From: Lasiosphaeria ovina
Taxonomy: Eukaryota > Ascomycota > Sordariomycetes > Sordariales > Lasiosphaeriaceae
NCBI GenBank assembly: GCA_033439765.1
Contig: JAULSN010000008.1
Coordinates: 1,860,001 to 1,924,000, forward strand
Direction: 5' to 3'
Length of the DNA: 64,000 nucleotides
Shown one piece after another: positions 22,018 to 33,898 of the stretch; position 1 is the stretch's first letter, and every line of letters starts with the position of its first letter. The translations under genes and the position numbers were made by a program. Under the pieces are notes generated by a model. That model was not told where the DNA came from, did no database searches, and saw only the letters and a list, made by a program, of their open reading frames with translations.

Positions 22018-24079
22018 ATGGCGACGACACAGACGAAGGTCGCGATTGCGTCCTCCACCGCGTTGAGACTGTTTAGTTACTTCTTTCTACGATGGGTAAG
22101 TTCGCAATCTTATAATTCTTAGATTCGAGTCACTACTAATACGCGTATTCTAGATCCTCCTTCCAGTTAGCAGCCAGACCGAGACTCTCTGAGCTATAGT
22201 CGGAAAAGAACTGACAAAACGCAGTGGTTCGCCGCAACCGTTTTTACTTCCTTCGCCATTTTCGTACCTTCTTTCATCTGGGGCTACTTTAACGAGCCAA
22301 AAAAGGAGCTGGTTGATGAAGTGGACGTGTTTCTCACCGAAACCTCGGTGGAACAAGACGGCCCAGAGAATGGGAAGTTAACTCACCCGAACGGCGCCGG
22401 CAACAAGGATGTCGTTGCGCAGAAAGTCGATATCGTGGAAACCATATCAGTGCAAAACCGACCGCTGAATCGTCTGCGAACTCTACTGGCGGGAGCTCCA
22501 AACCCGCGGAGCTTGTTGCTCTCGGGTTCTACGCTTCTCATCAATGCGCTGTGTGTCGGCCTTGTTGCTGATCGGATCTTCCGCGAACATGGCTACACTG
22601 GCGACGATCTCTCGTTTGTCAAGCTGGGATATGTTTCGGAGAACGAAGCAAAGCTGTTGGTGCGGGAACCCGACCAGTCAAAGATGCCTGTTACGTTGCA
22701 AATTCACCTCAAAGACCCTCACCCGCCCTTCGACAATCCGTTGTGGCAGGAAGCCGGCGGGGTCCGGTGGACGACAAATGACACCGACTATACAGCTCTC
22801 CTCACAGTTCCCCTGCGACATTCGAAGCCACGGACTTATGAGTGGAGAACCTCGAATAACCACTCGGGCGAGTTCACAACTCCTCCTTCGGTCGGCGATG
22901 CTGCCGAGATTGGCGAGGGCCCCTTTACGTTCCTTTCGACCTCCTGCATCGTGAGCCGGTTGCCTTATAGCCCGTTCGACCATCCCCTTGCCATCCCGGG
23001 TTTAAGGCATCTGGCCAAAGTTCTCCCGTCTTTAAATGCCCAATTCATGCTCTTCCTCGGCGACTTCATTTACGTCGATGTGCCTCGCTGGTGGGGCAAG
23101 GAAGTCTCGGATTATCGCCAGAAATATCGACAGGTCTATGCCTCACCGGACTGGCAAGCCGTTGCGCAGAACCTCAGCTGGATTCATGTTTTGGACGACC
23201 ACGAAATTGCGAACGATTGGGACGCCAATTCTACGGGCGTCTATGCCAGCGCGGTCGACCCGTGGCATCTCTACCACGCTACACCAAACCCGCCACCAGC
23301 CAAAAAGGCAGGTGCCCTCAGTCCTCGGCTGGGAGCAACGTACTTTGAGTTCACTCAGGGCCCGGCCAGCTTCTTTCTGCTCGACACGCGCTCGTACCGC
23401 TCCAGCAACAGTCTCCCTGCCACGGACCTCGAGAAGACCATGCTGGGTCCGGAGCAGTTGGAGGACTTCATCGACTTTCTCAACCGGCCCGAGCCAAAGG
23501 GGGTTAAATGGAAGATTGTAGCCTCCTCGGTCCCTTTCACTAAGAATTGGCATGTTAATACTAGGGATACGTGGGGCGGCTTTCTGACCGAAAGGAGGCG
23601 GATTCTCAAGGCCATGTGGGATGCCGGAAACAGAGGAACTGGAGTTGTGATTCTATCTGGAGACCGGCATGAGTTTGCAGCGACTAAATTTCCTCCCCCA
23701 GCGGACTCCAAATGGCCTGAAACCTCGGCTGTGTACGAGTTCTCGGCCAGCCCGCTGAGCCAGTTCTACTCTCCCGTCCCGTCATATCGCCAGACCGATA
23801 ACGAGGATATCGCCATCAAGTTCGTCAAACTCCTGGTCCCTTTTTTCTCTGGCCGTTCTCTATCTATTTTCTAACGCCTCCCGCAGGTATATTCACAAGG
23901 GTAACTCCAAGTTCGGAGCCATAACCATTGAAAACCTCAAGCAGGATAGCCAGAGCAGCCTTAAGTATCGACTGTTTGTCGATGGTGTCGAGGTTTGGAA
24001 CACGGTGGTTTTGTCTCCTCCGCCTATTTCGGAGGGCAAGTCTACTGGTTCATTCTGGGACAGACTGAAGCTCGCCTAA
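22018..24079 (+). CDS. PhoD-like metallophosphatase, membrane-anchored
   Basis: Four exons (22018-22095, 22154-22165, 22225-23819, 23887-24079) encode 625 residues. The family (alkaline phosphatase D-like) hydrolyses phosphoesters with a binuclear metal centre. Metal-site blocks are FLGDFIYVDVPRWWGK, VLDDHEIANDWD and LSGDRHEF, with a final block YIHKGNSKFGAITIE. Hydrophobic segments at about 20-50 and 150-170 (SLLLSGSTLLINALCVGLVA) suggest membrane anchoring with the catalytic domain beyond them. Exon 2 is a 12-nt microexon (four codons) flanked by intact splice and branch signals; skipping it keeps the frame. Intron 3 uses donor GTTCGT. The substrate and topology are not determined from the sequence. 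Confidence 0.92.
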
Positions 24080-24558
24080 GAGGGCAGGACTTGTATAATA
24101 GTACTTGAGCTTCGCATCAAGCAAGCTTTGGCAGGAAAACACCGAGATGGGGCGTATGCCAGGTTGGACCTGGCCGGCAGGTGATTTGGGGGTTAGGTAA
24201 ATAGGGACAGCCGCGCCTTGAAGGTAGAGGATACAGGGGAAATACACTCCGATGATTTGCTTTACTTACGAAGTAACGGAAGAGTCGAATGTGAACTTGT
24301 CGAACCCCTTTTATAGTAGACACAATGGACCCTAACCCTAGTGAGCATCGATTAGCACCCCGCTCTATCCGTACTTATTAGCCGGACCGAGGTTCATTCC
24401 CCAAAAGTAGCAACTAAGACAGAGATACGGACGAGAAATAGCAGTGAGCGTAACAATTGCCAATTCTAATATAATTCGTTTCACGTAGTCTGATTTGGTG
24501 CAGTGCGGATACCTACATAACAAAGCCGACTTACACAACTTCCTCCACTACCAACACG
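24080..24558. other. Intergenic region, PhoD-like 3' side / TMLH promoter
   Basis: Holds the 3' flank of the phosphatase gene and the promoter of the next gene. A short telomere-like stretch (accctaaccctag, 24329-24341) is present. No gene was recognised. Confidence 0.65.
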
Positions 24559-26659
24559 ATGCACTTTCTCCGTGCTGTCCGCCCTGCCGCCATTCCCAAG
24601 CGGCAGTTGCAGGCCCAGCTGTCTGTCAGGTCAGTCATCAACAACCTAGAAGGGTCAACTGTGCCAGCAAGTGACTTACACTATTAAGCGTTTGGATCAA
24701 AGCAAGCATCGAAGCAGTAGAGTTCAACCTAACCATGAATACAGACCGCTTCCATCTCGAGCTCACAGCTTGGCAGCACACCGTCATGCCATCGCCCCCT
24801 TTTCCTCACAGGGTCATCTACAAAGGAAATGGGAGGTTGAAGCAAGCAACAAAGGGCTTGCGATACGTCCTCCCCAAGCTGCCGAGATCAAGCGTCAACA
24901 CCTGTGAGCCACTGCTGTTCCCTATCTCCCACATACTTGGAACAGGCATCTGACCCACCCTCTTCTGGGAACCTCTGTAGTCCTTACCTGTGGCTGCGGT
25001 GAGTTCTGTATCCCCCCGCATCTGACCATGGCTGCGAGACGGATCTGGTTCTGAGTGTGGCCGGTAGGGACAACTGCCGCTGCACCCAGTGCGTGAACCA
25101 AGACACGATGCAGCGCAACTTCAACACCTTTGAAGTGAGTATGACACGGCCGTGCCATGTGGACAGTTCCCGTCTCCGTACCAACCAAACTCCATATTGC
25201 CGTGCGTTTCCTGGCTCACGCCTCAGCTAGATCCCTCGCGATATCCGCGCCCAGAGCGTCGAGAGCACCGGCAGCGCCGTCAGCGTGACATGTTGGTCGA
25301 GACCCAGCCGTCGCAAGTTTCGACGAGTATTGCTGCTGATATACCGCCGCCCTAGGGTCGGATGGCCACCAGAGCAGCTATGACTGGCAGCTCCTGCAGT
25401 TCTATCTGTCTTCGGACCATCGTGAGGACGAGATCCGCCAGTAAATATTTCTCCCCTTTTTCATTTTCTTGTCGTACAAAACATCTGGTGGTTTCCCGTC
25501 TGACACGCTTTCTCGTGCAGGTCGCTGTCACTATGGGGTGCCGAAGCCGCAGATAGCCCTCCAACAGTCTCGTACGCCGAGGTCATGGCAGACGACCAAG
25601 GTGTCGCGAGGTTGACATCGAAAATTGTCCGTGTTCTCTCTTACAGTCTCACCCCCCACGCCACATCCCACATTCCACCTAACAAAAACCCCGTATCTAG
25701 AAATCCCACGGCTTCGTCTTCGTCGACGGAACACCGCACGACGACCCGGACGCGACCAGACAACTACTGGAGCGCATCGCCTTCGTCCGCATCACGCACT
25801 ACGGCGGGTTCTACGACTTCATCCCCGACCTCGCACTGGCCGACACGGCGTACACGAACCTCGCGCTGGCGGCGCACACGGACACGACATACTTCACGGA
25901 CCCCGCCGGCCTACAGGCGTTCCACCTGCTGTCGCACCAGCCGGCGCCGGGCGATGATGCTGAGGAGGCAGACGCCGCGGGGGGCAGGTCTCTGCTCGTC
26001 GACGGCTTCCACGCGGCGCGCGTGCTCCAGGCCGAGGACGCGCGCGCGTACGAGATCCTCAGCACGGTGCGGCTGCCGTGGCACGCCAGCGGCAACGCGG
26101 GCATCGCCATCGCCCCCGACCGCCGGTACCCCGTGCTGGAGCTGAGCGCCGACACGGGCGAGCTGCACCGCGTCCGCTGGAACAACGACGACCGCGGCGT
26201 GGTCCCCTTCGGTGGCGGGTTCACGCCCGACGAGTGGTACGACGCCGCGCGCAAGTGGGACGCGATCCTGCGCAGGAAGGAGTCCGAGTGCTGGATCCAG
26301 CTGGAGCCCGGCAAGACGCTGAGTACGCTGTCCTTTGCTTTCCAGGAGCTGTGTGTGTCCTTGTATGTGTGTTTTGAGCTGGGTTTCTAACAGCTCGGTT
26401 CGGACAGTATTCGACAACTGGCGTGTTCTTCACGGCCGGAGCGCGTTCACGGGCATCCGGAGGATCTGTGGAGCGTACAGTAAGTGCCGCTCCTCTCTTG
26501 ATTTGTCGTTCCCCCCTTTTCACAGGTGAAATGGTTATGAGCCGACCCGCCGCTGACCTTGTTCCCCCCAAACTACTAGTCAACAGAGATGACTTTGTCT
26601 CGCGATGGCGCAACACCAACTTCCCCCGGAGCAAGATCCTCGAGGCAGTCATTGGGTAA
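24559..26659 (+). CDS. cbs-1: Trimethyllysine dioxygenase, carnitine biosynthesis
   Basis: Ten exons (24559-24629, 24745-24903, 24981-24998, 25068-25134, 25231-25291, 25356-25440, 25521-25626, 25701-26322, 26408-26479, 26580-26659) give 446 residues. The enzyme hydroxylates N6-trimethyllysine with Fe(II) and 2-oxoglutarate, the first step of carnitine synthesis. The first 24 residues (MHFLRAVRPAAIPKRQLQAQ) look like a mitochondrial presequence. The N-terminal zinc region shows WLRDNCRCTQCVNQD (Cys86, 88, 91). The TauD-type catalytic domain has HTD (His248, Asp250) and the distal His405 in NWRVLHGRSAF, with Arg407 for 2-oxoglutarate. Overall similarity to the Neurospora trimethyllysine dioxygenase is very strong; gamma-butyrobetaine dioxygenase is the less likely alternative. 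Exon 3 is only 18 nt. Confidence 0.95.
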
Positions 26660-26978
26660 AGGTGGCAGAGAGCTCGGTGGGCACGACAGCAAGCACGAAA
26701 GCAAGTCTCGGCCCTGCCATTGACACATATTTCCATGGAAGTGTGAGAACGTCACTGTCGATAGCATTTTGGCAGATAGGAGTCGCTCGGCATGTGTTTA
26801 CTTCATTTTTTGCCCCTTTGATAAGCGAACTCGTACAATGTGTATCCACAATAGAGATAAATTATATGGTTTCTACTCGTCACACGTATGTATTAAACAG
26901 ACCAAGAAAGGAACACAACGTCCCACAGCAGGCATTTCTTCTCTTTTTTTTCTTTCAATCTAGACACTACCAGTGTTC

Positions 26979-27010
<32 letters not shown>

Positions 27011-27853
27011 GAGCAACCAAAGGCCCACCGAACGGTTCCGTTCCGTGCAAGATACGGGCATAGAAGAGACCTTTCAACTTATCCATTAACGCACATGCAA
27101 CATTTATGTACAACGAAACTGCGGAGATGTAACACCACAGTCTGTCTATTATTCTATTGGCTCCACACACTGCAGCCAGACACGTTTCGACTCGGTGGTG
27201 GCTCCTCAAAGATCGGAAACAAAAAACCGACTTTGGGCATCAATGCCGAGAATAAGCGGCCCGACTGTCACGAAACCATACCATAGGTACCTACCTACTT
27301 TAATCGGCAAAGTAGAACCTAACCCTATTTAAGCATCACTCTGGTAGATATTACCTAGGTAAGGTAGGTAGGAAAGTGCAATGGCAAGAGGAGCCAAGGC
27401 TTATTTGGCTACGTCGCGTGCCTTTCTTGCTAGTTACCTACCTAGGTAGTTTCCATATTTCCGAACGGGCAGTATTGCCAGGAATAACAATTGAAAATGT
27501 CGTCCTATCGGGCCAGCTTGTTGCTTCCCCGGAAGTAAGGTGCCTGAATCTGCGGACTTGGTTGGAGATTGGGTTGCCATACCTACATGCCGTTCCACCA
27601 CCGCACGGCGGGGATGGTACTAACACGCCCCTCTCTCCGGGGATACTGTTTGCCTTACTCCGGAACTGGCCTGCTATCTGCCTGCGGACGTTCCGCTGCT
27701 GTCTTCTCGGACAGGCTACGTATATCTTCTTCGTTTTCTGCTTCTTCTACCGTCGGTGTGCCGTGTCTACAACATCCACGGTCTCTGCCCACGACTAGAC
27801 GCTTGAGCTATTCGACTCCGCACGGCTCTCGTACTCTCCTCGACGCCGCCGCC
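26660..27853. other. Intergenic region, TMLH 3' side / SDR promoter
   Basis: About 1.2 kb. It contains a 30-nt poly(A) run and a cluster of TACCTAGGTA/ACCTACCT motifs at 27286-27310, 27352-27371 and 27435-27450. The right part (27569-27853) is open in frame with the downstream gene and may encode an N-terminal extension. Confidence 0.6.
26980..27009. repeat. Poly(A) tract, 30 nt
   Basis: Thirty consecutive A residues about 320 nt downstream of the TMLH stop codon. It could be a genomic homopolymer or the relic tail of a retroposed sequence; no retroposed gene is recognisable next to it. Confidence 0.95.
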
Positions 27854-28983
<1,130 letters not shown>

Positions 28984-30549
28984 TTTCAGACAGTTGGAGC
29001 GAAAACATTAGAAGAGAACAAAAACCAAGAGATCAGAGAGCCAAGGAGGATTGGGTGTGAATGGGGCGGAGGGGGCAAAGCCGTTTGGTGGTTGTCGTTG
29101 GCTTGGCTTTAGAACGAAACCAACTCCGAACGAAAACCCCGAGCGACAGGAAAATCCAGCGGCGGTGAATTGGCAGTTGTTGATGTCAACTATCTGGATA
29201 CCTGGTTAGGCGGCGGCGTTGACGTGGTATTGTGTAAGCCGCAGGTGGTTTTGATGAAGCTAACGGACGAAAGAATAGACGAAAACTCCAGTGGCTTGAC
29301 AGGAGCCGATTGCGTGCAACGTTAAACGTGAGAGGCAATGCGGGATGGGCAAGGGTAAGAACAAGGCAGACTCAAGGGCAGATTCCATTACAGCTGTCCA
29401 CGCCTGTCGGCGTGATGCTGTATGTACATGTACAACCCAATCCCTGACTGTTGGCGTGGTACTTACGAAGGAAAAGAAAATAACAAATGAACCGGCCAGG
29501 AAGGGTCTTTAATAGGTATTTTCTAGAGAATGAATAGACCTCTAGGATTCCAAAATAGGGATTCAAATAGCTATAACCCCCCTTAGCGAAAAACCTTTAC
29601 GGCGAGTCGTAAGATGTGAAGGCCATTTGGATCTTGGAAAGTACCACGCCAACAAACATTCAGGGATTGGATTGTACAGTACGAGCTGCCAGCTTGGGAT
29701 GAAGTCACCACTTGGCAGCGCGCTGAGCAGTGCATTTGAACCTCTTCTATTGTAACTAAGGTAACTGTCAGGCTCTGGTGGATTTGCGACTGCCACTGTG
29801 AAGGAGAATCGGTTCTCTTTCTAGAAGAGATGAATATCGGTCTTTTGGCAGCATTCGGATCTTGCAAATGTGTGTTCTTGCTTGAATCAGTCGACCGAGA
29901 GCGGTGACTCGTTATCTGGAGCCTGGGCACCTAAACGACCGCCCAGATGCGAGGCGGCGGGGCAAAGAAGGCCTTGGAGTACAAGTGCTTGGTAGAGGGC
30001 AAGGGCCGCCTGGAAGTGCAGTTCGAGGCAGATAGCCGCTCCTAATGCTCGAGTGCAAATACGAGTTGTCCTGCGCTCTCGCTACATCCTGGAGAAGAGA
30101 AGAAAGAATGATCTAACTTCTCTCGGCGTTGCAGTGACGGTATTTTCTACCCCTCGTGCCCTGTGGCTCTACCAAAGATACCTCTGGCACCACCAATAAT
30201 TGGTGAAACCGCGAAGTACCCCTCATCCCGTCCCAGCTCCCGTCCTCCTGAGCTCCCCAGACCCCCAAATCCAGAAGGTTGCCTCTCCGACTCTCTGGCC
30301 GCCCAACTTGTTCAGCCCTACCTTCTTCCACTCCCGACTCTTCGCCATTTACTTCCCCCTCGCATAAGATATTCCTCCTAAGCTTGACGACCAGTGGCGG
30401 CGACGCTGCAAATTCCCTGAGAACCCTCGACGACCTGCACACTGTCCAACTCGCGCGCCTGCTGGGCGATTTTGGCCGACCGCAGTTGACTGAATCTCTC
30501 AACCCTCCCCCCCCCCTCCTTGCCCCCCTTGATCCCCAAGGCGCCCAGC
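28984..30549. other. Intergenic region, SDR / calcineurin, with MITE-like element
   Basis: About 1.57 kb. It contains a 250-bp inverted-repeat element at 29429-29678 and, at its right end, the CT-rich leader of the calcineurin gene. Open frames here are not protein-like. Confidence 0.7.
29429..29678. mobile_element. MITE-like element, copy A (near-intact inverted repeats)
   Basis: About 250 bp bounded by inverted repeats of roughly 36-40 nt. The left arm (29429-29464) reads tgtacaacccaatccctgac followed by tgttggcgtggtactt. The right arm (29640-29678), reverse-complemented, reads the same with a 4-nt insertion and one change. The interior is AT-rich and has no coding capacity, so it is a non-autonomous DNA element. 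A target-site duplication is not clear. The interior shares blocks with two other places in the window (aatccctatt, atcctagagg, gccgtaaagg). Confidence 0.8.
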
Positions 30550-32534
30550 ATGGAACAAGATGACGCTTCCGGCGCGCCCTCGTACGAAGACCGGCGCAAC
30601 CAGCAGGTCGACAATGCGATCCGCGCCATACAGCAGAAGAAGCCTCTTCCCGAAATTGACTTCACCATCCATGCCATGGAAGACGGCACCCAGGTCAGCA
30701 CCTTAGAGCGTGTCTGCAAAGGTAATAAAAAAATAATGCCCCGCCACCACCCCCGTCCCCCCAAGGCTACCCCGTCGTCCGGCCGTACTATGCAGTAGCT
30801 TTGGATTTTGGCACATGTTGCTGACCTCGTCGTCACTGCCCGCCTCAGATGTGCAGGCGCCTGCCATGTTTAAGCCCACCGACGAGCAATTCTTCGAGGA
30901 CGAGACGCACCAGAAGCCCAACATCCAATTTCTCAAGCAGCACTTCTACCGCGAGGGTCGCCTGACCGACGACCAGGCGCTATGGATCATCAAGAAGGGT
31001 ACCGAGATTCTACGCGCCGAGCCTAACCTGCTCGAGATGGATGCACCCATCACCGTCTGCGGTGACGTTCACGGCCAGTACTACGACCTGATGAAGCTCT
31101 TCGAGGTCGGCGGCGACCCGGCCGAGACGCGGTACCTCTTCCTGGGCGACTACGTGGATCGGGGATACTTTAGCATCGAGTGTGTGCTATACCTGTGGTG
31201 CTTGAAGATCCACTACCCCAAGACGCTCTGGCTGCTGCGCGGAAACCACGAGTGTCGCCACTTAACAGACTACTTCACTTTCAAGCTCGAGTGCAAGCAC
31301 AAGTACTCCGAGGCCATCTACGAAGCCTGCATGGAGTCCTTCTGTTGTCTGCCGCTGGCGGCCGTTATGAACAAGCAGTTTCTCTGCATCCATGGCGGGC
31401 TGAGCCCGGAGCTGCATACGCTCGACGACTTGAGAAATGTTTGTTTGACTCACCCCCCCCCCCACTCCCCCACTGCTTCGGCACGTCCCCTCGGGTTTCT
31501 GCTGACACCGTTTGAACTGGGGAAAGATTGACCGCTTTCGCGAGCCCCCTACCCAAGGCCTTATGTGTGACATTTTGTGGGCCGACCCCCTCGAGGACTT
31601 TGGCCAGGAGAAAACGACCGACTACTTCCTGCACAACCACGTGCGCGGCTGTTCGTACTTCTTTTCGTACCCGGCCGCTTGCCACTTCTTGGAAAAGAAC
31701 AACCTACTCTCCATTATCCGCGCCCATGAAGCCCAGGATGCCGGGTACCGCATGTACCGTAAGACTCGTACCACGGGCTTCCCCAGCGTCATGACCATCT
31801 TCTCGGCCCCCAACTACCTGGACGTCTACAACAACAAGGCGGCCGTGCTCAAGTACGAGAACAACGTCATGAACATCCGGCAGTTCAACTGCACCCCTCA
31901 TCCGTACTGGCTGCCCAACTTTATGGATGTCTTTACGTGGTCGCTGCCCTTTGTTAGCGAGAAGATCACCGACATGTTGATCGCCATCCTGAGCACGTGC
32001 TCCGAGGAGGAGCTTAGGGAGGAATCATCCTCGACGTCGCCCGGCCCCATATCCCCGCCGCTGCCCTCGGCCGAGCTGAACCAGAACCCTGAATCGATCG
32101 AATACAAGAGGCGCGCCATCAAGAACAAGATCCTAGCCATCGGGCGACTGTCGCGCGTCTTCCAGGTGCTGCGAGAGGAGTCCGAGAGGGTCACGGAGCT
32201 CAAGACGGTCTCCGGAGGTCGCCTGCCCGCTGGCACTCTCATGCTCGGCGCGGAGGGTATTAAGAATGCCATCAGCAGTTTCGAGGATGCTAGAAAGGTG
32301 GACATACAGAACGAGAGGTTGCCGCCGAGCCACGAGGAGGTGCAGAAGCAGGTGGACGAGGACCGCGCCCACGCTCTTGAGCGCGCCGTTAGAGAGGCCG
32401 ACAACGATAAGAAGCTACAGACCCTCTCCAGGAGGCTCAGCACGTGAGTACCTCCCCGCACCAATCCCGTCTCATCATGTGCCGTGGCATTGTTTTTGCT
32501 AACTGGTTGTCTTGGTAGTGATCGTAAACGGTAA
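30550..32534 (+). CDS. cna-1: Calcineurin A, catalytic subunit of Ca2+/calmodulin phosphatase PP2B
   Basis: Four exons (30550-30721, 30849-31438, 31527-32443, 32519-32534) encode 564 residues. The enzyme dephosphorylates Crz1-type factors and controls calcium homeostasis, tip growth and stress responses. PPP-family motifs are GDVHG (129-133), GDYVDRG (157-163), RGNHE (188-192) and HGG (239-241). After the phosphatase domain come the regulatory-subunit-binding helix, the calmodulin-binding segment [19 protein letters not shown] (about 448-466) and the autoinhibitory segment [18 protein letters not shown] (about 503-520). Intron 2 has the weak donor GTTTGT. The last exon adds only five codons ending DRKR; retention of intron 3 stops at once after Ser-Thr. 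Length matches Neurospora-type calcineurin A. Confidence 0.97.
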
Positions 32535-33898
32535 TCTATGTAGAGTACTGTTCTTGTTGTTGTATTTTGGTTGTGTGCCGGTTGTGGATACAAGTGAACA
32601 CGGGGAAATAATGGGCTACATAAACCTATCTACTACCTAAAAGTTGCTTGGGATTTTTGTTGCCAGCAGAGAATGGAGCCAACCACATGGATACCACAGG
32701 CACGGGGCACGTGGTGTGTGAGGGGAAACAATGGGGCTGAGAGAGGTGAGGAAGGGGGGAGAGACACAAATTTATGACTGGATGTGATTGCAAGCCTGGA
32801 CTTTTTTTTTTCTTGTTCTTTGATTTCTTTTTTGTCTTTCTTCTTGTCTTCCCCTTGTTTGTCCGGCACCCCCTTGGAACTGGCGAGATAGCAAAGAAGC
32901 CACAGCCGTCTAGACAGTCAGTCAGTCAGCCAGCCAGCCTGAAGCTCTCCCGTCATACAAACACGTCACGGTGTATGTTCCTGGACGCCCGTTGGGGCGG
33001 TCCGGGGTTTAGTGAGAGGGGTGGGAAAGGGAGGGTGGCGAAGACAGGGAGAAGGAGAGAAAAGGGAAAAGAAAAGAGAAAAAGTAAAAGAAAGAGAGAA
33101 AGAAAGAGAAAGACAGAAAAAAGGGACAACGCGCAAACTGATGGGAAATGCCGAGCTCTTTTTGGTTATTATCTATTTTTTCTCCCTATAGTAATTTCTT
33201 TTTATATCTTTCCATTTTTTTTTTCGTTTTAACTACTTCTAGTCCTGTCGTGTTGTTGCGTTCTGCGTGCATGTCTATGGGATTCTTCTGCCAGGAGTCT
33301 TTGTGTGTGCGAAGTAATAGGTATTGTACATGTGCATATCTAGATGTATCTGCATCAGTAAGGGACTTAGGTATTGGTGTGGTATGTTGATCTTGTTTTG
33401 TTGGCTTTGTTTGTTTTGACCCGAGTTCTGTGCTGTGTTTTGTACCTCGTTACACTTTTGAAGAGCTGTAGATGGGGTTTGTCATTGTAGTACGTTGTGA
33501 CGTGTGTACGCGAGATATATGATGATATGACTTAGATGCTGTGGGGGTGTGGGAGTAAGGGGTGTCAAACAAACATTAGATCTGTTAGCGTCTTCACCAT
33601 GTATATGCCACCGAGTATTACTCCAAGCTTCAGGTAATATGATTAGCGAGAGAAGTTGTACTCATTACTATGCTGCGTGCCTCAGCCAATGCCAGGCCCG
33701 AGTTATTATTCCTGCTATGCTCCCGCTACGACTCCCTTTGCTGCTCAACGTCTTGTTTTCCCATGAAGAACAGCCGATTGAGACCACTCGAGCCACCTCC
33801 CTATTACCAGTTTCGCCTACGCAACCACATATGCCCAACTACTCTCAAAGCTAGTCGTCCGTGCAGAAGAAACTCGGCAGACAGAGTGTCCTCCTTGA
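32535..33898. other. Convergent intergenic region, calcineurin / cyclase-family gene
   Basis: About 1.36 kb between two 3' ends. It contains T-rich tracts (32800-32850), a purine-only stretch at 33043-33124 and G/T-rich sequence near 33390-33560. No gene was recognised. Confidence 0.65.
33043..33124. repeat. Polypurine (GA-rich) tract
   Basis: About 80 nt almost entirely A and G on the + strand, interrupted by single pyrimidines (agtaaaag, agacag). It lies downstream of calcineurin A. Such mirror-like purine tracts can form triplex or slip in replication; no coding role is likely. Confidence 0.85.

Noticed and set aside
27376..27798. 140-codon plus-strand frame upstream of the SDR
   Set aside because: No recognisable protein; it overlaps the possible N-terminal extension of the SDR in another frame and contains dispersed promoter motifs.
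31898..32593. 231-codon minus-strand frame over the calcineurin C-terminal region
   Set aside because: Antisense to conserved calmodulin-binding and autoinhibitory segments; no domain.
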